Positions 1-10,715 of a DNA stretch of 64,000 nt are shown here, piece by piece. The position numbers were made by a program, and so were the translations under genes. The notes beneath the pieces are model-generated. The model made no database searches and had not been told where the DNA came from. It saw only the letters and a program-made list of their open reading frames with translations. Origin of the DNA: Shewanella jiangmenensis. GTDB taxonomy: Bacteria > Pseudomonadota > Gammaproteobacteria > Enterobacterales > Shewanellaceae. The stretch is taken from the NCBI RefSeq assembly GCF_018596335.1, contig NZ_JAHEPS010000003.1, positions 372,001-436,000 of the forward strand, in the 5' to 3' direction. Each line of letters opens with the position of its first letter. Position 1 is the stretch's first letter.

Positions 1-796
1 CCGATTCAGGGAATTTGAGCATCTCCTTACTGACGTCATAACTCACTTCCTGTGGATCCACTGAAACGACGATATCCGGTATCAAGCCAACGGTCAGTAG
101 CCTTCGGCTGATCCGGGACACCGCAATAATGACCAGATGTTCCCGATGTTCAATCACCCAAGGCAGATGCTCATCAAGCGACGGGCCGCCTGCAAGGATG
201 ACACAATCCTTTCCGCTGAAGCTGTCTTTGAGCACCTTTGCACGAATTTGATTGTCTGGCAGATTTTCCAGCTGACGACTGACAAACTGCTTTTGTGTCA
301 GGCCTATGGAATGCTTGAAGATTTGCTGCTCAACGATTTTCTCCACTTTGCTGCAGAGATTGACGTAGTCGGCCACATGGGCAAATTTAGCCCCTTGGGA
401 CTTATAGATTTGGGTAGCTTTCTTGGTGAAATACACCGGAAAAGGTGCTTGTTCTATCTGCGATTCGAACTCAGTTAACGACAGTACCTGTACTTTTCCT
501 TTAATCGGATCAGGGATATCAATATTCATCATGGCGAGCACAGCGTCCAACTCCACAAAAAGATAGCGGCTGCCAGCTGGCAGAGGATGCTCGAGCACAT
601 AATTGGCCAATAATCCTGAATCCATCCCCACAATGACATAAAGGTGATGCTCCAGAGCAAACAATTTGGAGTATTCGCCGGAAAATATGGCCGTCGACGG
701 TTGACTTTCAAATAGTTTGCGGTTAACGCCGGGAAGATAGGTCTCTCCGAATTGAGATACCGAAAAGATGGCTGGAACTGTGGTTTCGATACTCAT
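1..796 (-). CDS. Motility-associated factor (Maf/DUF115)-like protein, 3' end missing
   Basis: An open frame on the minus strand starts at ATG 796 and runs off the left edge with no stop, so at least 265 residues are visible. Around residues 195-210 it carries KDCVILAGGPSLDEHLPWV, the glycine-rich signature of the DUF115/MAF_flag10 family, followed by a GLIPDIVVSVDP segment typical of the same domain. Members of this family are linked to transfer of nonulosonic acids to flagellin, although some related proteins (MptE) are pterin pyrophosphokinases. The gene is divergent from pseB and has its own sigma-54-like promoter. A second family member lies at 11927-13216, but the N-terminal part here is different. 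The family call is confident; the transferase role is inferred from context. Confidence 0.8.
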   Translation of the reverse strand, partial: MSIETTVPAIFSVSQFGETYLPGVNRKLFESQPSTAIFSGEYSKLFALEHHLYVIVGMDSGLLANYVLEHPLPAGSRYLFVELDAVLAMMNIDIPDPIKGKVQVLSLTEFESQIEQAPFPVYFTKKATQIYKSQGAKFAHVADYVNLCSKVEKIVEQQIFKHSIGLTQKQFVSRQLENLPDNQIRAKVLKDSFSGKDCVILAGGPSLDEHLPWVIEHREHLVIIAVSRISRRLLTVGLIPDIVVSVDPQEVSYDVSKEMLKFPES

Positions 797-899
797 AGGC
801 AGTTGTTTCCTGTTTGGCCTGGTCATCGTCGACTGCGTCAGAAGATTGACAGTTTTTAATGCCCAGTCGGGGCAATTTTTTAAGTAGATTAACCTGTTA

Positions 900-915
900 A
901 GCAAACGCTGTACCA
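900..915 (-). promoter_or_regulatory. Candidate sigma-54 (RpoN) promoter for the left-edge Maf-like gene
   Basis: Read on the minus strand the sequence is TGGTACAGCGTTTGCT. GG and GC are exactly 12 bases apart, and the consensus TGG, AC and TTGCT blocks are in place. Transcription would start near 889, giving a leader of about 93 bases before ATG 796. Polar flagellar genes of Shewanella and Vibrio commonly use sigma-54, which fits. An activator site is not identified. Confidence 0.55.
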
Positions 916-947
916 GAAACTCTGTAATATCGAGGGAGAATCGACAT

Positions 948-963
948 TGGTATGAAATTTGCT
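948..963 (+). promoter_or_regulatory. Candidate sigma-54 (RpoN) promoter for the pseB operon
   Basis: The sequence TGGTATGAAATTTGCT fits the -24/-12 consensus, with 12-base GG-to-GC spacing and an intact TTTGCT block. The start would be near 974, leaving a leader of about 138 bases before pseB. It faces away from the similar element at 900-915. The rest of the 797-1111 intergenic region holds a weak hairpin (861-875) followed by T residues and no gene. Confidence 0.55.
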
Positions 964-1087
964 GCGGACATTTTACTCAGGCAAGGGAAAATGCGGGCGC
1001 TGTGTGAGATAGACTTATGGACTTTTAGCGCTATCTGACTATGCTATTGAGTTAATGGTTTGAAAAGTTTGATTTTTCGGTGTTTAG

Positions 1088-3281
<2,194 letters not shown>

Positions 3282-3282
<1 letters not shown>

Positions 3283-4823
3283 TGTTGCAACAAGGGGTGT
3301 ATATAGTCGGTGGTGGCTCCTTTGCTGTGAAGCTTTCGACCATGCTCGAACAGCTTGGGATTGAGCACGAATTTATCGATGAGCAGCTGCACTCGCCTTT
3401 TCGCGAGAGGGCGGTATACCGTGCCAACGAAATACCCCATACCGACCGATTGTGTCTTGTTGCCATCTCTTTTCCAGAGTATGCCCAAGCGGCCAAAAAC
3501 AGGTTAATGGCAGCGGGAGTAGCGAGTGGCAAAATCCTCCTGTTTATTTATGAATCTGCCGGCAACGTATTCGAGCAGATGTGTCTTGAAAACCGGGCGT
3601 TATTGAGCGAGCTGCTGAGTCAGGGAGTAACTGATTTCCTAGACCTGGAAAAAGCATTCTATGCACGGGACTACGAGCGGTTGCTTGAAGAAAAAACCGC
3701 AAAACCCCGAGTTGGGTTTTGCTACATAGGCAAAGGCAGTGGCTTTAGGCGCCATGTCCTTGATTTACCACATCGATTAAGTGCCACCTGTGATGTAAAA
3801 ACCTTCAGCGATCAGCCTGCAACCCCCGCGGATAAGCCAGAGGGATACATGTTAATGAGCGAAGGGGCCATGTTGAACAACAGTTGGCCAGAGTTTGTCA
3901 TCAATCCGCACTTTTTTGAGTGTGCGCCGGCTGCGGTCCCCAAGTTGACCATGATGCACATGGTGTACGACTTTTTGGTATATCGCGACCTGGTGGCCCG
4001 GGTGATGGCACAGGCCGATACCCACTACTTGTTTATGCCGTCAGTACCCAGCATGAAACTCCACCAAAAAATCTGTTTCGACTATGGCCTGACCAATAAT
4101 ATTGTATTTATTCCAGGTGGTTATCCCAGATTTGATACCAATTTAACCCAGTTCGAAGCCGCCAGCGCATTGGTTGGCGAGCCAGACGCTATTCTATATG
4201 CGCCAACGCTCAGTGCCATGATGAAGGCGGAAGAAACGCGATATACCTATTCCATCTTTGACGCGCCTGCGTTTATCCAGCGGATTTTGGACACCTTTCC
4301 TGACAAGAAAGTGATATTCAGGCCCCATCCGGACGATCTTTCAATTTTGCGTCAGGGCATTCAGGGGCGGCGTGCAAGTGCCTTTCGCACCCTGTTGCAG
4401 TGGTGTGAAGAGCACCCAAGGTGTGAGTTGGATGCTGTGGCAGGTGATTACAGCCGTACCTTTGCCCGAGCCGCAGTGATGATTTCAGATACTTCCGCAA
4501 TTGCCTACTCTTATGCGTTGACTACTGGAAGGCCGGTGATTTTCTATTCGGTGAACCAGGATATGGTGCGACAAACCTTCCCGGATATCAGCTACATCAA
4601 GGACCGTGAAAAGTTTGGATTTTGCGTTGACAAAGTGGACGACCTAATCGCCAGTTTGCAGCTCTGTCTGACCGATAACTGGGATACGCCTGAACGAAAA
4701 GCCTTTAGGCAATCCGTGGTGTTTAATCGCGGGCACTCATTTGAATATTTGCAACAACATATGCCCAATATGCTGAGTGGTCAAAAGGTTGAGGGCTGGT
4801 GGTACCTGCAGGACCATCTGTAA
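3282..4823 (+). CDS. CDP-glycerol glycerophosphotransferase-like protein (paralogue A), candidate phosphoramidate or glycan transferase
   Basis: A 513-residue cytosolic protein. The first ~90 residues form a nucleotide-binding-like unit starting IYIVGGGSFA-type (actual VYIVGGGSFAVKL). The C-terminal half (about residues 300-470) resembles CDP-glycerol:polyglycerophosphate glycerophosphotransferases (PF04464): ILYAPTLS, FRPHPDD, then ISDTSAIAYSYALTTGRPVIFY. It is a clear paralogue of 5620-7191, with the same layout and motifs such as the shared HMVYDFL and FIPGGYP/LIPGGYP. Since the operon also encodes a predicted route to a CDP-linked phosphoramidate, a CDP-dependent transferase fold is suggestive. 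Transfer of phosphoramidate is inference; another sugar-phosphate transfer is possible. Confidence 0.6.
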
Positions 4824-4873
4824 CTGTTAATAACAAGAAAGGTCAACTCTGACCCGAAGAAGGAGTGTAAATC

Positions 4874-5623
4874 ATGAAGACCGAATGGGATTATACCGCA
4901 CTGGCTGATGCCTATCTGAAGCGTCCTGATTATGCTCAGGCGGCAATAGATGCAATGGTTGCCATTGCTGGCGTGAATGCTGGTGACAAGGTATGCGATG
5001 TCGGGGCCGGTGTTGCACATCTGACCCTGATGCTGGCCGCAAAAGAATTTGACGTTATTGCCGTAGAACCAAACGATGCCATGCGCGCCAACGGTGTCAA
5101 ACGTACGGCACATTTTGGCAATGTGGCCTGGCATGAGGGCACGGGTGAGCATACAGGTCAGGCTGACGGCGCATTTTCTCTGGTCACCTTTGGCAGCTCC
5201 TTCAACGTGTGTGACCGTCAGGCCGCGCTGAAAGAAACCTGCCGCATGCTGGAACCCCACGGCTGGTTCGCTTGCATGTGGAATCACAGAGACCTGATGG
5301 ATCCGATCCAAACCCTGATTGAAAACACTATCAAAGACATGGTGCCCAGTTATGGCTACGGCACTCGCCGGGAAGACCAGACTGCGGTGATTGATGCCAG
5401 TCAGCTGTTCGGCCCTGTGGTGCACCTGGATGCCCGGGTCGTCCATCAACAGACTGTTGAAGAGTGCGTGGAAGCCTGGCGGTCCCATGCGACTTTGGAG
5501 CGGCAGGCGGGTAACAGGTTCGGTGCAGTGGTCGATGCGATTGAGCGTCAACTGGTTAATTTGGGTAAACCAACGATCGAAATCCCTTATCAAACCAATA
5601 TCTGGATGGCTCAAAAACGATGA
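4874..5623 (+). CDS. Class I SAM-dependent methyltransferase
   Basis: The 249-residue protein has the SAM-binding motif VCDVGAGVAHLTL near residues 38-50 and an acidic EPNDAM loop following the second strand (IAVEPNDAM), as in the Methyltransf_11/25 families. ATG 4874 is preceded by a strong AAGGAG. It sits between the two transferase-like paralogues and overlaps the second by ATGA (5620-5623). In Campylobacter, methyltransferases of about this size accompany the phosphoramidate genes and are implicated in making O-methyl phosphoramidate. A matching role here is inferred from position only; methylation of a nonulosonate or its acyl group is equally possible. Confidence 0.75.
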   Translation: MKTEWDYTALADAYLKRPDYAQAAIDAMVAIAGVNAGDKVCDVGAGVAHLTLMLAAKEFDVIAVEPNDAMRANGVKRTAHFGNVAWHEGTGEHTGQADGAFSLVTFGSSFNVCDRQAALKETCRMLEPHGWFACMWNHRDLMDPIQTLIENTIKDMVPSYGYGTRREDQTAVIDASQLFGPVVHLDARVVHQQTVEECVEAWRSHATLERQAGNRFGAVVDAIERQLVNLGKPTIEIPYQTNIWMAQKR

Positions 5624-7191
5624 ATCCAGCCCCAAGTCCCCACGTGGAAAACCCTGGAATATATATAGTTGGCGCTGGATCTTTTGCGCGTAAGCTGGCC
5701 GTTATTCTAAGAAAGTTCGATATGGGCTTTTCCGTGGTGGATGAGGTGGCCAAGGGTCAGTTTGAGGGGGCTGTCGTTTATTCATCAACATCCCTGCCTT
5801 CGCACGATGGGCTGTTTTTAGTTGCGATTTCAATGCCCGAGTATGCGCAGGCTGCCATAGCCCGTTTGGTAGCGGCAGGGGTATCTGAAACTCGATGTTT
5901 ACCCTTGGGTTCTGATTCGGCTGCGATTGTGCTTGAGCAGATGTTGGCAGCAAATAAAATGCGGGCGCTAACGCTGTTGGCGGAGCCTCTGACGGGCTTT
6001 GTTGACTTCGAACGCCGTTTTTTCGCCGAAGCATACCAATGCCTCGATGCCCGTCGAGATGGCAGTGCAGTGATTGGACTCTATGCCCTGGGGAGAGGTG
6101 GGGGCTACATAGAGCATCTGGGTGCCTTACCACAGAGTCTGCCAAACCACTATCAGCTGAATTGGTTTACAGATCTCCTCACTGACAAATCCAATGAAGC
6201 ATTTTTCCTGATGAGTCAGTCGGCTATGCAGCGGTATTCAGATGTCGACCTGGTCATCTCTGCCCATGTGTTTGACTGCTCACCACGCCAGACACCCAAA
6301 CTCAGCTTTGTGCACATGGTTTACGATTTTCTGCTGTTCAGCGAACAGACCTATCAGCACCTGCAGGCTTCGGATTTGCACTATGTATTTGTCCCTTCCC
6401 AGGCCAGCATGAAAATGCATCAAAACATATGCCGCGAACTGAATTTGAATGAGCAGGTGGTGCTTATTCCGGGGGGCTATCCCAAGCACGATGCCAATCT
6501 CAGGCAGTACAAGGCGCTGTATGAAAACACCGTCCCGGAAGATCTCATCATCTATGCGCCCACGTTGAGCTCACTGCCGGCAAAAAATGAGTGTGATGAG
6601 AGTTATTCGATACTGGAGGCCGAAGTCTTTTTGAAAGAGCTTTTGGCAACACACCCCCAGCTTAAGTTAATTATTCGGCCACACCCGGAAGATATGGCGC
6701 TGGTGCAATTTTCATTGGCGCATCCAAGGGCCGAGGCATTGCGCCGAGTATTGCATTGGGCTGCAGGCCATCCGCGTTGTGAAATCGATGATGACAAACG
6801 CAGCTACCTGGCCAGCTTTTCCCGGGCAAAACTGCTGATCACGGATACCGCATCTGTGGCATTTTCCTTTGCATTGCTTACTGGGAGAAGGCCGGTTTTC
6901 TTCTCGGGCAATCATCAGACTTTATGTGAACGTTATCCCGATAATCAGTTTATTAGTGACCGCCCCTATTTTGGCGATTGCGTTGAAAGTGCTGCCGAAC
7001 TCAAAGAAAGAGTGGAGCTTGCGCTCAACAACAAAATGAACACGAGCGCAGGACAGGCGTTTTTCCAACGTACCTTGTATAACCTTGGCCGTTCAGAAGA
7101 GTATGCGCTTGAAGCCATCCGCTACATTTTGGCGGGGGAACGTCATCCAGATTGGTGGTATTGGCAAGATCACCGGAGAGAGAGCGAGTGA
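5620..7191 (+). CDS. CDP-glycerol glycerophosphotransferase-like protein (paralogue B), candidate phosphoramidate or glycan transferase
   Basis: At 523 residues it is a diverged duplicate of 3282-4823: N-terminal IYIVGAGSFARKLAVIL, a central glycine-rich YALGRGGGYIEHL, HMVYDFLLF, LIPGGYPKHDAN, and a C-terminal PF04464-like block with YAPTLSS, IRPHPEDM and ITDTASVAFSFALLTGRRPVFF. No membrane segment or signal peptide is seen. The start overlaps the methyltransferase stop (ATGA), and its stop overlaps the kinase start (GTGA at 7188-7191), so it is locked into the operon just before the predicted CDP-phosphoramidate genes. Two copies suggest two acceptors or two linkages. Confidence 0.6.
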   Translation: MNPAPSPHVENPGIYIVGAGSFARKLAVILRKFDMGFSVVDEVAKGQFEGAVVYSSTSLPSHDGLFLVAISMPEYAQAAIARLVAAGVSETRCLPLGSDSAAIVLEQMLAANKMRALTLLAEPLTGFVDFERRFFAEAYQCLDARRDGSAVIGLYALGRGGGYIEHLGALPQSLPNHYQLNWFTDLLTDKSNEAFFLMSQSAMQRYSDVDLVISAHVFDCSPRQTPKLSFVHMVYDFLLFSEQTYQHLQASDLHYVFVPSQASMKMHQNICRELNLNEQVVLIPGGYPKHDANLRQYKALYENTVPEDLIIYAPTLSSLPAKNECDESYSILEAEVFLKELLATHPQLKLIIRPHPEDMALVQFSLAHPRAEALRRVLHWAAGHPRCEIDDDKRSYLASFSRAKLLITDTASVAFSFALLTGRRPVFFSGNHQTLCERYPDNQFISDRPYFGDCVESAAELKERVELALNNKMNTSAGQAFFQRTLYNLGRSEEYALEAIRYILAGERHPDWWYWQDHRRESE

Positions 7192-7712
7192 CAGGACAAG
7201 TTATTTGGATTACCGGATTACCCGGCGCGGGCAAAACGACCTTTTCCTGCGCCCTGATAGAGCGGCTCTCTGTGGCAGGGATGAAGACCATTCATTTGGA
7301 CGGCGATGCGCTCAGACAGGTGTTTTCTAATCAGGATTACTCTCAGACCGGTCGATTGGCATTGGCCATGCAGTATGCAAAGCTTGCCGGTTTGTTGGCG
7401 GGGCAGGGCGCCCATGTGGTGATTTCCACCGTGTCGATGTTTCATCAAATCCATGAATGGAATCGCCTTAATTTGCCGGGCTATTTCGAGGTGTTTCTCA
7501 ATCCGCCGTTTGAAGAGCTGAAACGTCGTAATCAGAAGGGGTTATACCACGGGATTGATGCCCACAATTTGGAGTTGGCATTGGGCATGGCACCTGAATT
7601 TCCAAAAGAACCCGATCTTAAACTCGATAACACGAATTTGGACGAGTTTAAGATCGGCGTTGAAACAGTTACCCGGCATTGTTTGACGGTATTTGGAGCA
7701 TCGCATGATTGA
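7188..7712 (+). CDS. CysC-like kinase, predicted cytidine diphosphoramidate 3'-kinase (Cj1415-type)
   Basis: The 174-residue P-loop kinase of the adenylylsulfate kinase family has ITGLPGAGKTTF near residues 8-19 and HLDGDALRQVF after it. I chose GTG 7188 because it overlaps the previous stop as GTGA with GGAGAG just upstream; a TTG at 7152 would extend the frame without support. There are no ATP-sulfurylase, sulfotransferase or other sulfate genes nearby. Next to a glutamine kinase, amidotransferase and cytidylyltransferase, the better parallel is Campylobacter Cj1415, a CysC-like enzyme that phosphorylates the ribose 3'-OH of cytidine diphosphoramidate. Kinase family confident; substrate inferred. 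Confidence 0.75.
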   Translation: MTGQVIWITGLPGAGKTTFSCALIERLSVAGMKTIHLDGDALRQVFSNQDYSQTGRLALAMQYAKLAGLLAGQGAHVVISTVSMFHQIHEWNRLNLPGYFEVFLNPPFEELKRRNQKGLYHGIDAHNLELALGMAPEFPKEPDLKLDNTNLDEFKIGVETVTRHCLTVFGASHD

Positions 7713-10029
7713 ACGGCAGCTTAATCCCGAGCCGATGACGTTCAGCTGTAAGGGCGACACCCTGCGGCGTTTGATGGGACGTATTTCCAGTGCAGGCATC
7801 ATGCCGGTGCATTTGGTCAGTTATCAGGATTTTAAGAAAAAGGATGAATGGAAGACACTGCTGTCCGCGCTTCCTTTGCCCCTGATAGTACGTAGCTCCC
7901 ATAGCAGTGAAGATGCGGCAGAGGTGTCTCTGGCAGGCAAGTTTGATTCGGTTCTCAATGTGAAGTGTGAATTGAGCTTGTTTCAGGCACTGGAAACGGT
8001 ATTTCGCAGCTATGGTGGTCAACTGGGCGACAATGAGCTCGCTCTGGTGCAGCCGCAGTTAACGGATGTCACTCATAACGGGGTGCTGTTTACCCGTGAC
8101 CCTGACACGGGGGCGGATTATTATGTGATTGCCGATGATGTTTCCGGGGCCACTGACAATGTCACCGGGGGCCAGGAAGGGCTGGTCACAACCCATTTTC
8201 TGGTAAAGGGAGCACAGAGCAGCAATCCCTTGATCGTATCCCTGATAGCATTGGCCGATGAACTCTGTGAGTTATTCGACAATGACGCTCTGGACATAGA
8301 GTATGCAGTCGACAACAGCGGCGCTCTTTGGCTTTTGCAGGTCAGACCCATGACCATCAAAACCCGCGGGCAATTGGATCTCAATCCTACTCTGGAGCTG
8401 GTTCGCGATAAGCTGCAGTTGGGAATGGCGCCACATCCCTATCTTTTTGGCAGCAGTACCATCTATGGTGTAATGCCTGATTGGAATCCGGCCGAAATTA
8501 TTGGTCTGTACCCCAAGCCACTGGCGTTGAGTCTTTATAAAGAGCTGATTACCAACAGTACCTGGGCCTACCAGAGAGACAATTACGGCTACCGAAATCT
8601 GCGCAGCTTTCCCTTGATGCAGGACTTCTTTGGCTTGCCTTACATAGACGTAAGGTTAAGTTTTAACTCCTTTTTGCCACGAGATATCAGCCCGGCGTTG
8701 GGTCATAAGCTGGTGGATTATTATCTCGCGTGTCTGAGGGATAACCCGACACAGCACGATAGGGTTGAATTTGATATTGTCCTTTCCTGTTACACCCCCG
8801 CGATTGATGAAAAGCTTACTGAGTTGTTGAACGCCGGTTTCAGTGAATGGGAGTGTTCGGAAGTCTCGAGTTTGCTGCGCCGCTTAACCAATCACATCAT
8901 CGACCCCCGAACTGGACTGTGGATCCAGGATTTGCACCGGATTGAACGCCTCAAAGAGCGCCACGCCATCGTCACCAGAGAAATCAAAGACCCACTGCAG
9001 CGTGTCTACTGGTTGCTCGAAGACTGCAAGCGTTACGGCACGCTGCCCTTTGCCGGGCTGGCAAGAGCCGCCTTTATCGCCGTGCAGTTGCTGCAGTCTT
9101 TGCAAAAGACAGGCTGTTTCACCAGTGAGGATTATCAGGCGTTTTTAGGATCGCTCAATACCGTAAGCAGTAGTTTGAGCCAGGATTTACAGCAACTCGA
9201 TAAAGAGAGTTTCCTTAAGGAATACGGGCATTTGCGCCCCGGGACCTACGATATTTGCTCCCCCAGGTATGATGCCGAGCCGGAGCGGTATTTCCGGTTC
9301 GGCGAAAAAGCCCAGATGACTGATGCAGAGCCAGCCTTTAAGCTCAACGAAGTGCAGACGCACAAACTGAATCAGTTGTTGCGTCAACATGGGTTGAATC
9401 ACAGCGCTGAGTCGCTGCTGCACTTTATCAAAGCCGCCATCGAAGGTAGGGAGTATGCGAAATTTGTTTTCAGTCGTAATCTCAGTGATGCCCTCGAGTC
9501 ACTGGCTCAGTGGGGAGCCAGTCTGGGATTGGAGCGTGAAGACATGGCTTATCTGGACGTGGCCAAGGTATACCAGCTGGTGACAGGGTGCGGAGACCAC
9601 CAAACCTTGGTTTCCCAGAATATTCTGGAGGGTAAACGTCAATTTGCCCGTTCTCGCCTGATTCGCCTTCCTCCTCTGATAACCCGTCCTGAGCAGGTCT
9701 TTGAGTTTTCACTTGGGGACACTGAACCCAATTTTATTACCGCCAAGGTGACCGTGGCCCCCGTTGTTGTGTATCCGACAGAACAGTCTATCGAGGGTAA
9801 AATCGTGCTTATCAGCAGCGCCGATCCAGGTTTTGACTGGATCTTCAGCCATAAGGTTGCGGGTTTTATCACAGCCTTTGGTGGCTGCAATTCCCATATG
9901 GCGATCCGTGCGGCAGAGCTTGGGATCCCAGCTGTGATAGGTGCTGGTGAACAAAAGTATGCTCAGTGGTGCCGTGCCGGAGTGCTGGAACTTAACTGCG
10001 CGAACAAACTGGTCAGGGTATTATCGTGA
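7705..10029 (+). CDS. PEP-synthase-like enzyme, predicted L-glutamine kinase (Cj1418-type)
   Basis: The 774-residue protein begins with an ATP-grasp domain like that of PEP synthase (IVRSSHSSEDAAEVSLAGKF near residues 55-75, and LLQVRPMTIK near 210-220). It ends with the swivelling phosphohistidine domain GGCNSHMAIRAAELGIPAV, with the catalytic histidine near residue 730. The PEP/pyruvate-binding barrel of true PEP synthase is absent. This architecture and length match Campylobacter Cj1418, which uses ATP to make L-glutamine phosphate, AMP and Pi. ATG 7705 has GGAG at suitable spacing and overlaps the kinase by eight bases. Other phosphohistidine-domain kinases, such as rifampin phosphotransferase, share the fold; the neighbours favour glutamine kinase. 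Confidence 0.75.
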   Translation: MIERQLNPEPMTFSCKGDTLRRLMGRISSAGIMPVHLVSYQDFKKKDEWKTLLSALPLPLIVRSSHSSEDAAEVSLAGKFDSVLNVKCELSLFQALETVFRSYGGQLGDNELALVQPQLTDVTHNGVLFTRDPDTGADYYVIADDVSGATDNVTGGQEGLVTTHFLVKGAQSSNPLIVSLIALADELCELFDNDALDIEYAVDNSGALWLLQVRPMTIKTRGQLDLNPTLELVRDKLQLGMAPHPYLFGSSTIYGVMPDWNPAEIIGLYPKPLALSLYKELITNSTWAYQRDNYGYRNLRSFPLMQDFFGLPYIDVRLSFNSFLPRDISPALGHKLVDYYLACLRDNPTQHDRVEFDIVLSCYTPAIDEKLTELLNAGFSEWECSEVSSLLRRLTNHIIDPRTGLWIQDLHRIERLKERHAIVTREIKDPLQRVYWLLEDCKRYGTLPFAGLARAAFIAVQLLQSLQKTGCFTSEDYQAFLGSLNTVSSSLSQDLQQLDKESFLKEYGHLRPGTYDICSPRYDAEPERYFRFGEKAQMTDAEPAFKLNEVQTHKLNQLLRQHGLNHSAESLLHFIKAAIEGREYAKFVFSRNLSDALESLAQWGASLGLEREDMAYLDVAKVYQLVTGCGDHQTLVSQNILEGKRQFARSRLIRLPPLITRPEQVFEFSLGDTEPNFITAKVTVAPVVVYPTEQSIEGKIVLISSADPGFDWIFSHKVAGFITAFGGCNSHMAIRAAELGIPAVIGAGEQKYAQWCRAGVLELNCANKLVRVLS

Positions 10030-10715
10030 AGACAGTCTTCATAACCCAGCAACACAGTGCTATGCCCCATGGTGAATGGCATGCAAGCCTCGATCGCAGC
10101 TGGCCTGCGCTGCTGGATAAAGCCGGGCTGATAGCCATTTGTTTGCCCAACGATGCAAAGCTTGCGAGCACCATGCTTGAGCAAATTGATGCAGTGGGTG
10201 CAGTACTGACAGGTGGCGGGGAGCATCTCAAAACGGGTGCGGATTGTCGCAGCGAAGTTGAGCGGGTGCTTATCCGATGGTCGCTTGAGAAGCACAAACC
10301 CCTGCTGGGTATTTGCCGTGGTATGCAGGCACTCTGTCAGCATTTCGATGCTGAACTGAAGCCAACCACAGGCCATGTGAAAAGTACTCATGTTCTTCAG
10401 TTCAATGGCCGGGAACTGAATGTAAACAGCTATCACAATTACGGTTTCTATTCGCTGCCTGAGCAGTTTGAAATACTCGCCACCGCAACGGATGGTGTGG
10501 TGGAAAGTTGCAGCTGCCCACGGCACAGCTGGCTTGGAATGATGTGGCACCCCGAACGGGAGCTACTGCCAACAAAGCTCAGTTATCCCGCCGCTGACAA
10601 TGGCGCCGAGCCTGCAACACTGAATGCTTTATATGCCGATATTGGCGCTGGGCTTATCGGGGCGTTTTTTGATAATCCACAAACGATGTTAACGGAGCTT
10701 TCATGCAAGGTTTGA
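10026..10715 (+). CDS. Class I glutamine amidotransferase-like hydrolase, predicted gamma-glutamyl-CDP-amidate hydrolase (Cj1417-type)
   Basis: The 229-residue protein belongs to the class I GATase/peptidase C26 group: nucleophile elbow LLGICRGMQAL with Cys near residue 95, and the His-Glu pair in MMWHPERE near 173-175. It starts at a GTG that overlaps the preceding stop (GTGA, 10026-10029). In the Campylobacter pathway the equivalent enzyme removes glutamate from CDP-L-glutamine, releasing cytidine diphosphoramidate. A generic gamma-glutamyl-GABA hydrolase call would also fit the fold, but no polyamine genes are present and the four-gene grouping supports the phosphoramidate role. Confidence 0.72.
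   Translation: MKTVFITQQHSAMPHGEWHASLDRSWPALLDKAGLIAICLPNDAKLASTMLEQIDAVGAVLTGGGEHLKTGADCRSEVERVLIRWSLEKHKPLLGICRGMQALCQHFDAELKPTTGHVKSTHVLQFNGRELNVNSYHNYGFYSLPEQFEILATATDGVVESCSCPRHSWLGMMWHPERELLPTKLSYPAADNGAEPATLNALYADIGAGLIGAFFDNPQTMLTELSCKV

Noticed and set aside
861..882. Hairpin TGCCC-AGTCG-GGGCA followed by T residues
   Set aside because: It resembles a plus-strand terminator, but no plus-strand gene is upstream and the stem is only five bases; it is noted only as part of the divergent promoter region.
4781..5635. 284-residue open frame opposite the methyltransferase
   Set aside because: It lies antisense over a well-supported coupled gene and is His/Cys-rich without domain character.
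7188..7712. Adenylylsulfate kinase for sulfation of the glycan
   Set aside because: The fold fits, but no ATP sulfurylase or sulfotransferase gene is in the window, and the three following genes form the phosphoramidate set, which explains a CysC-like kinase better.
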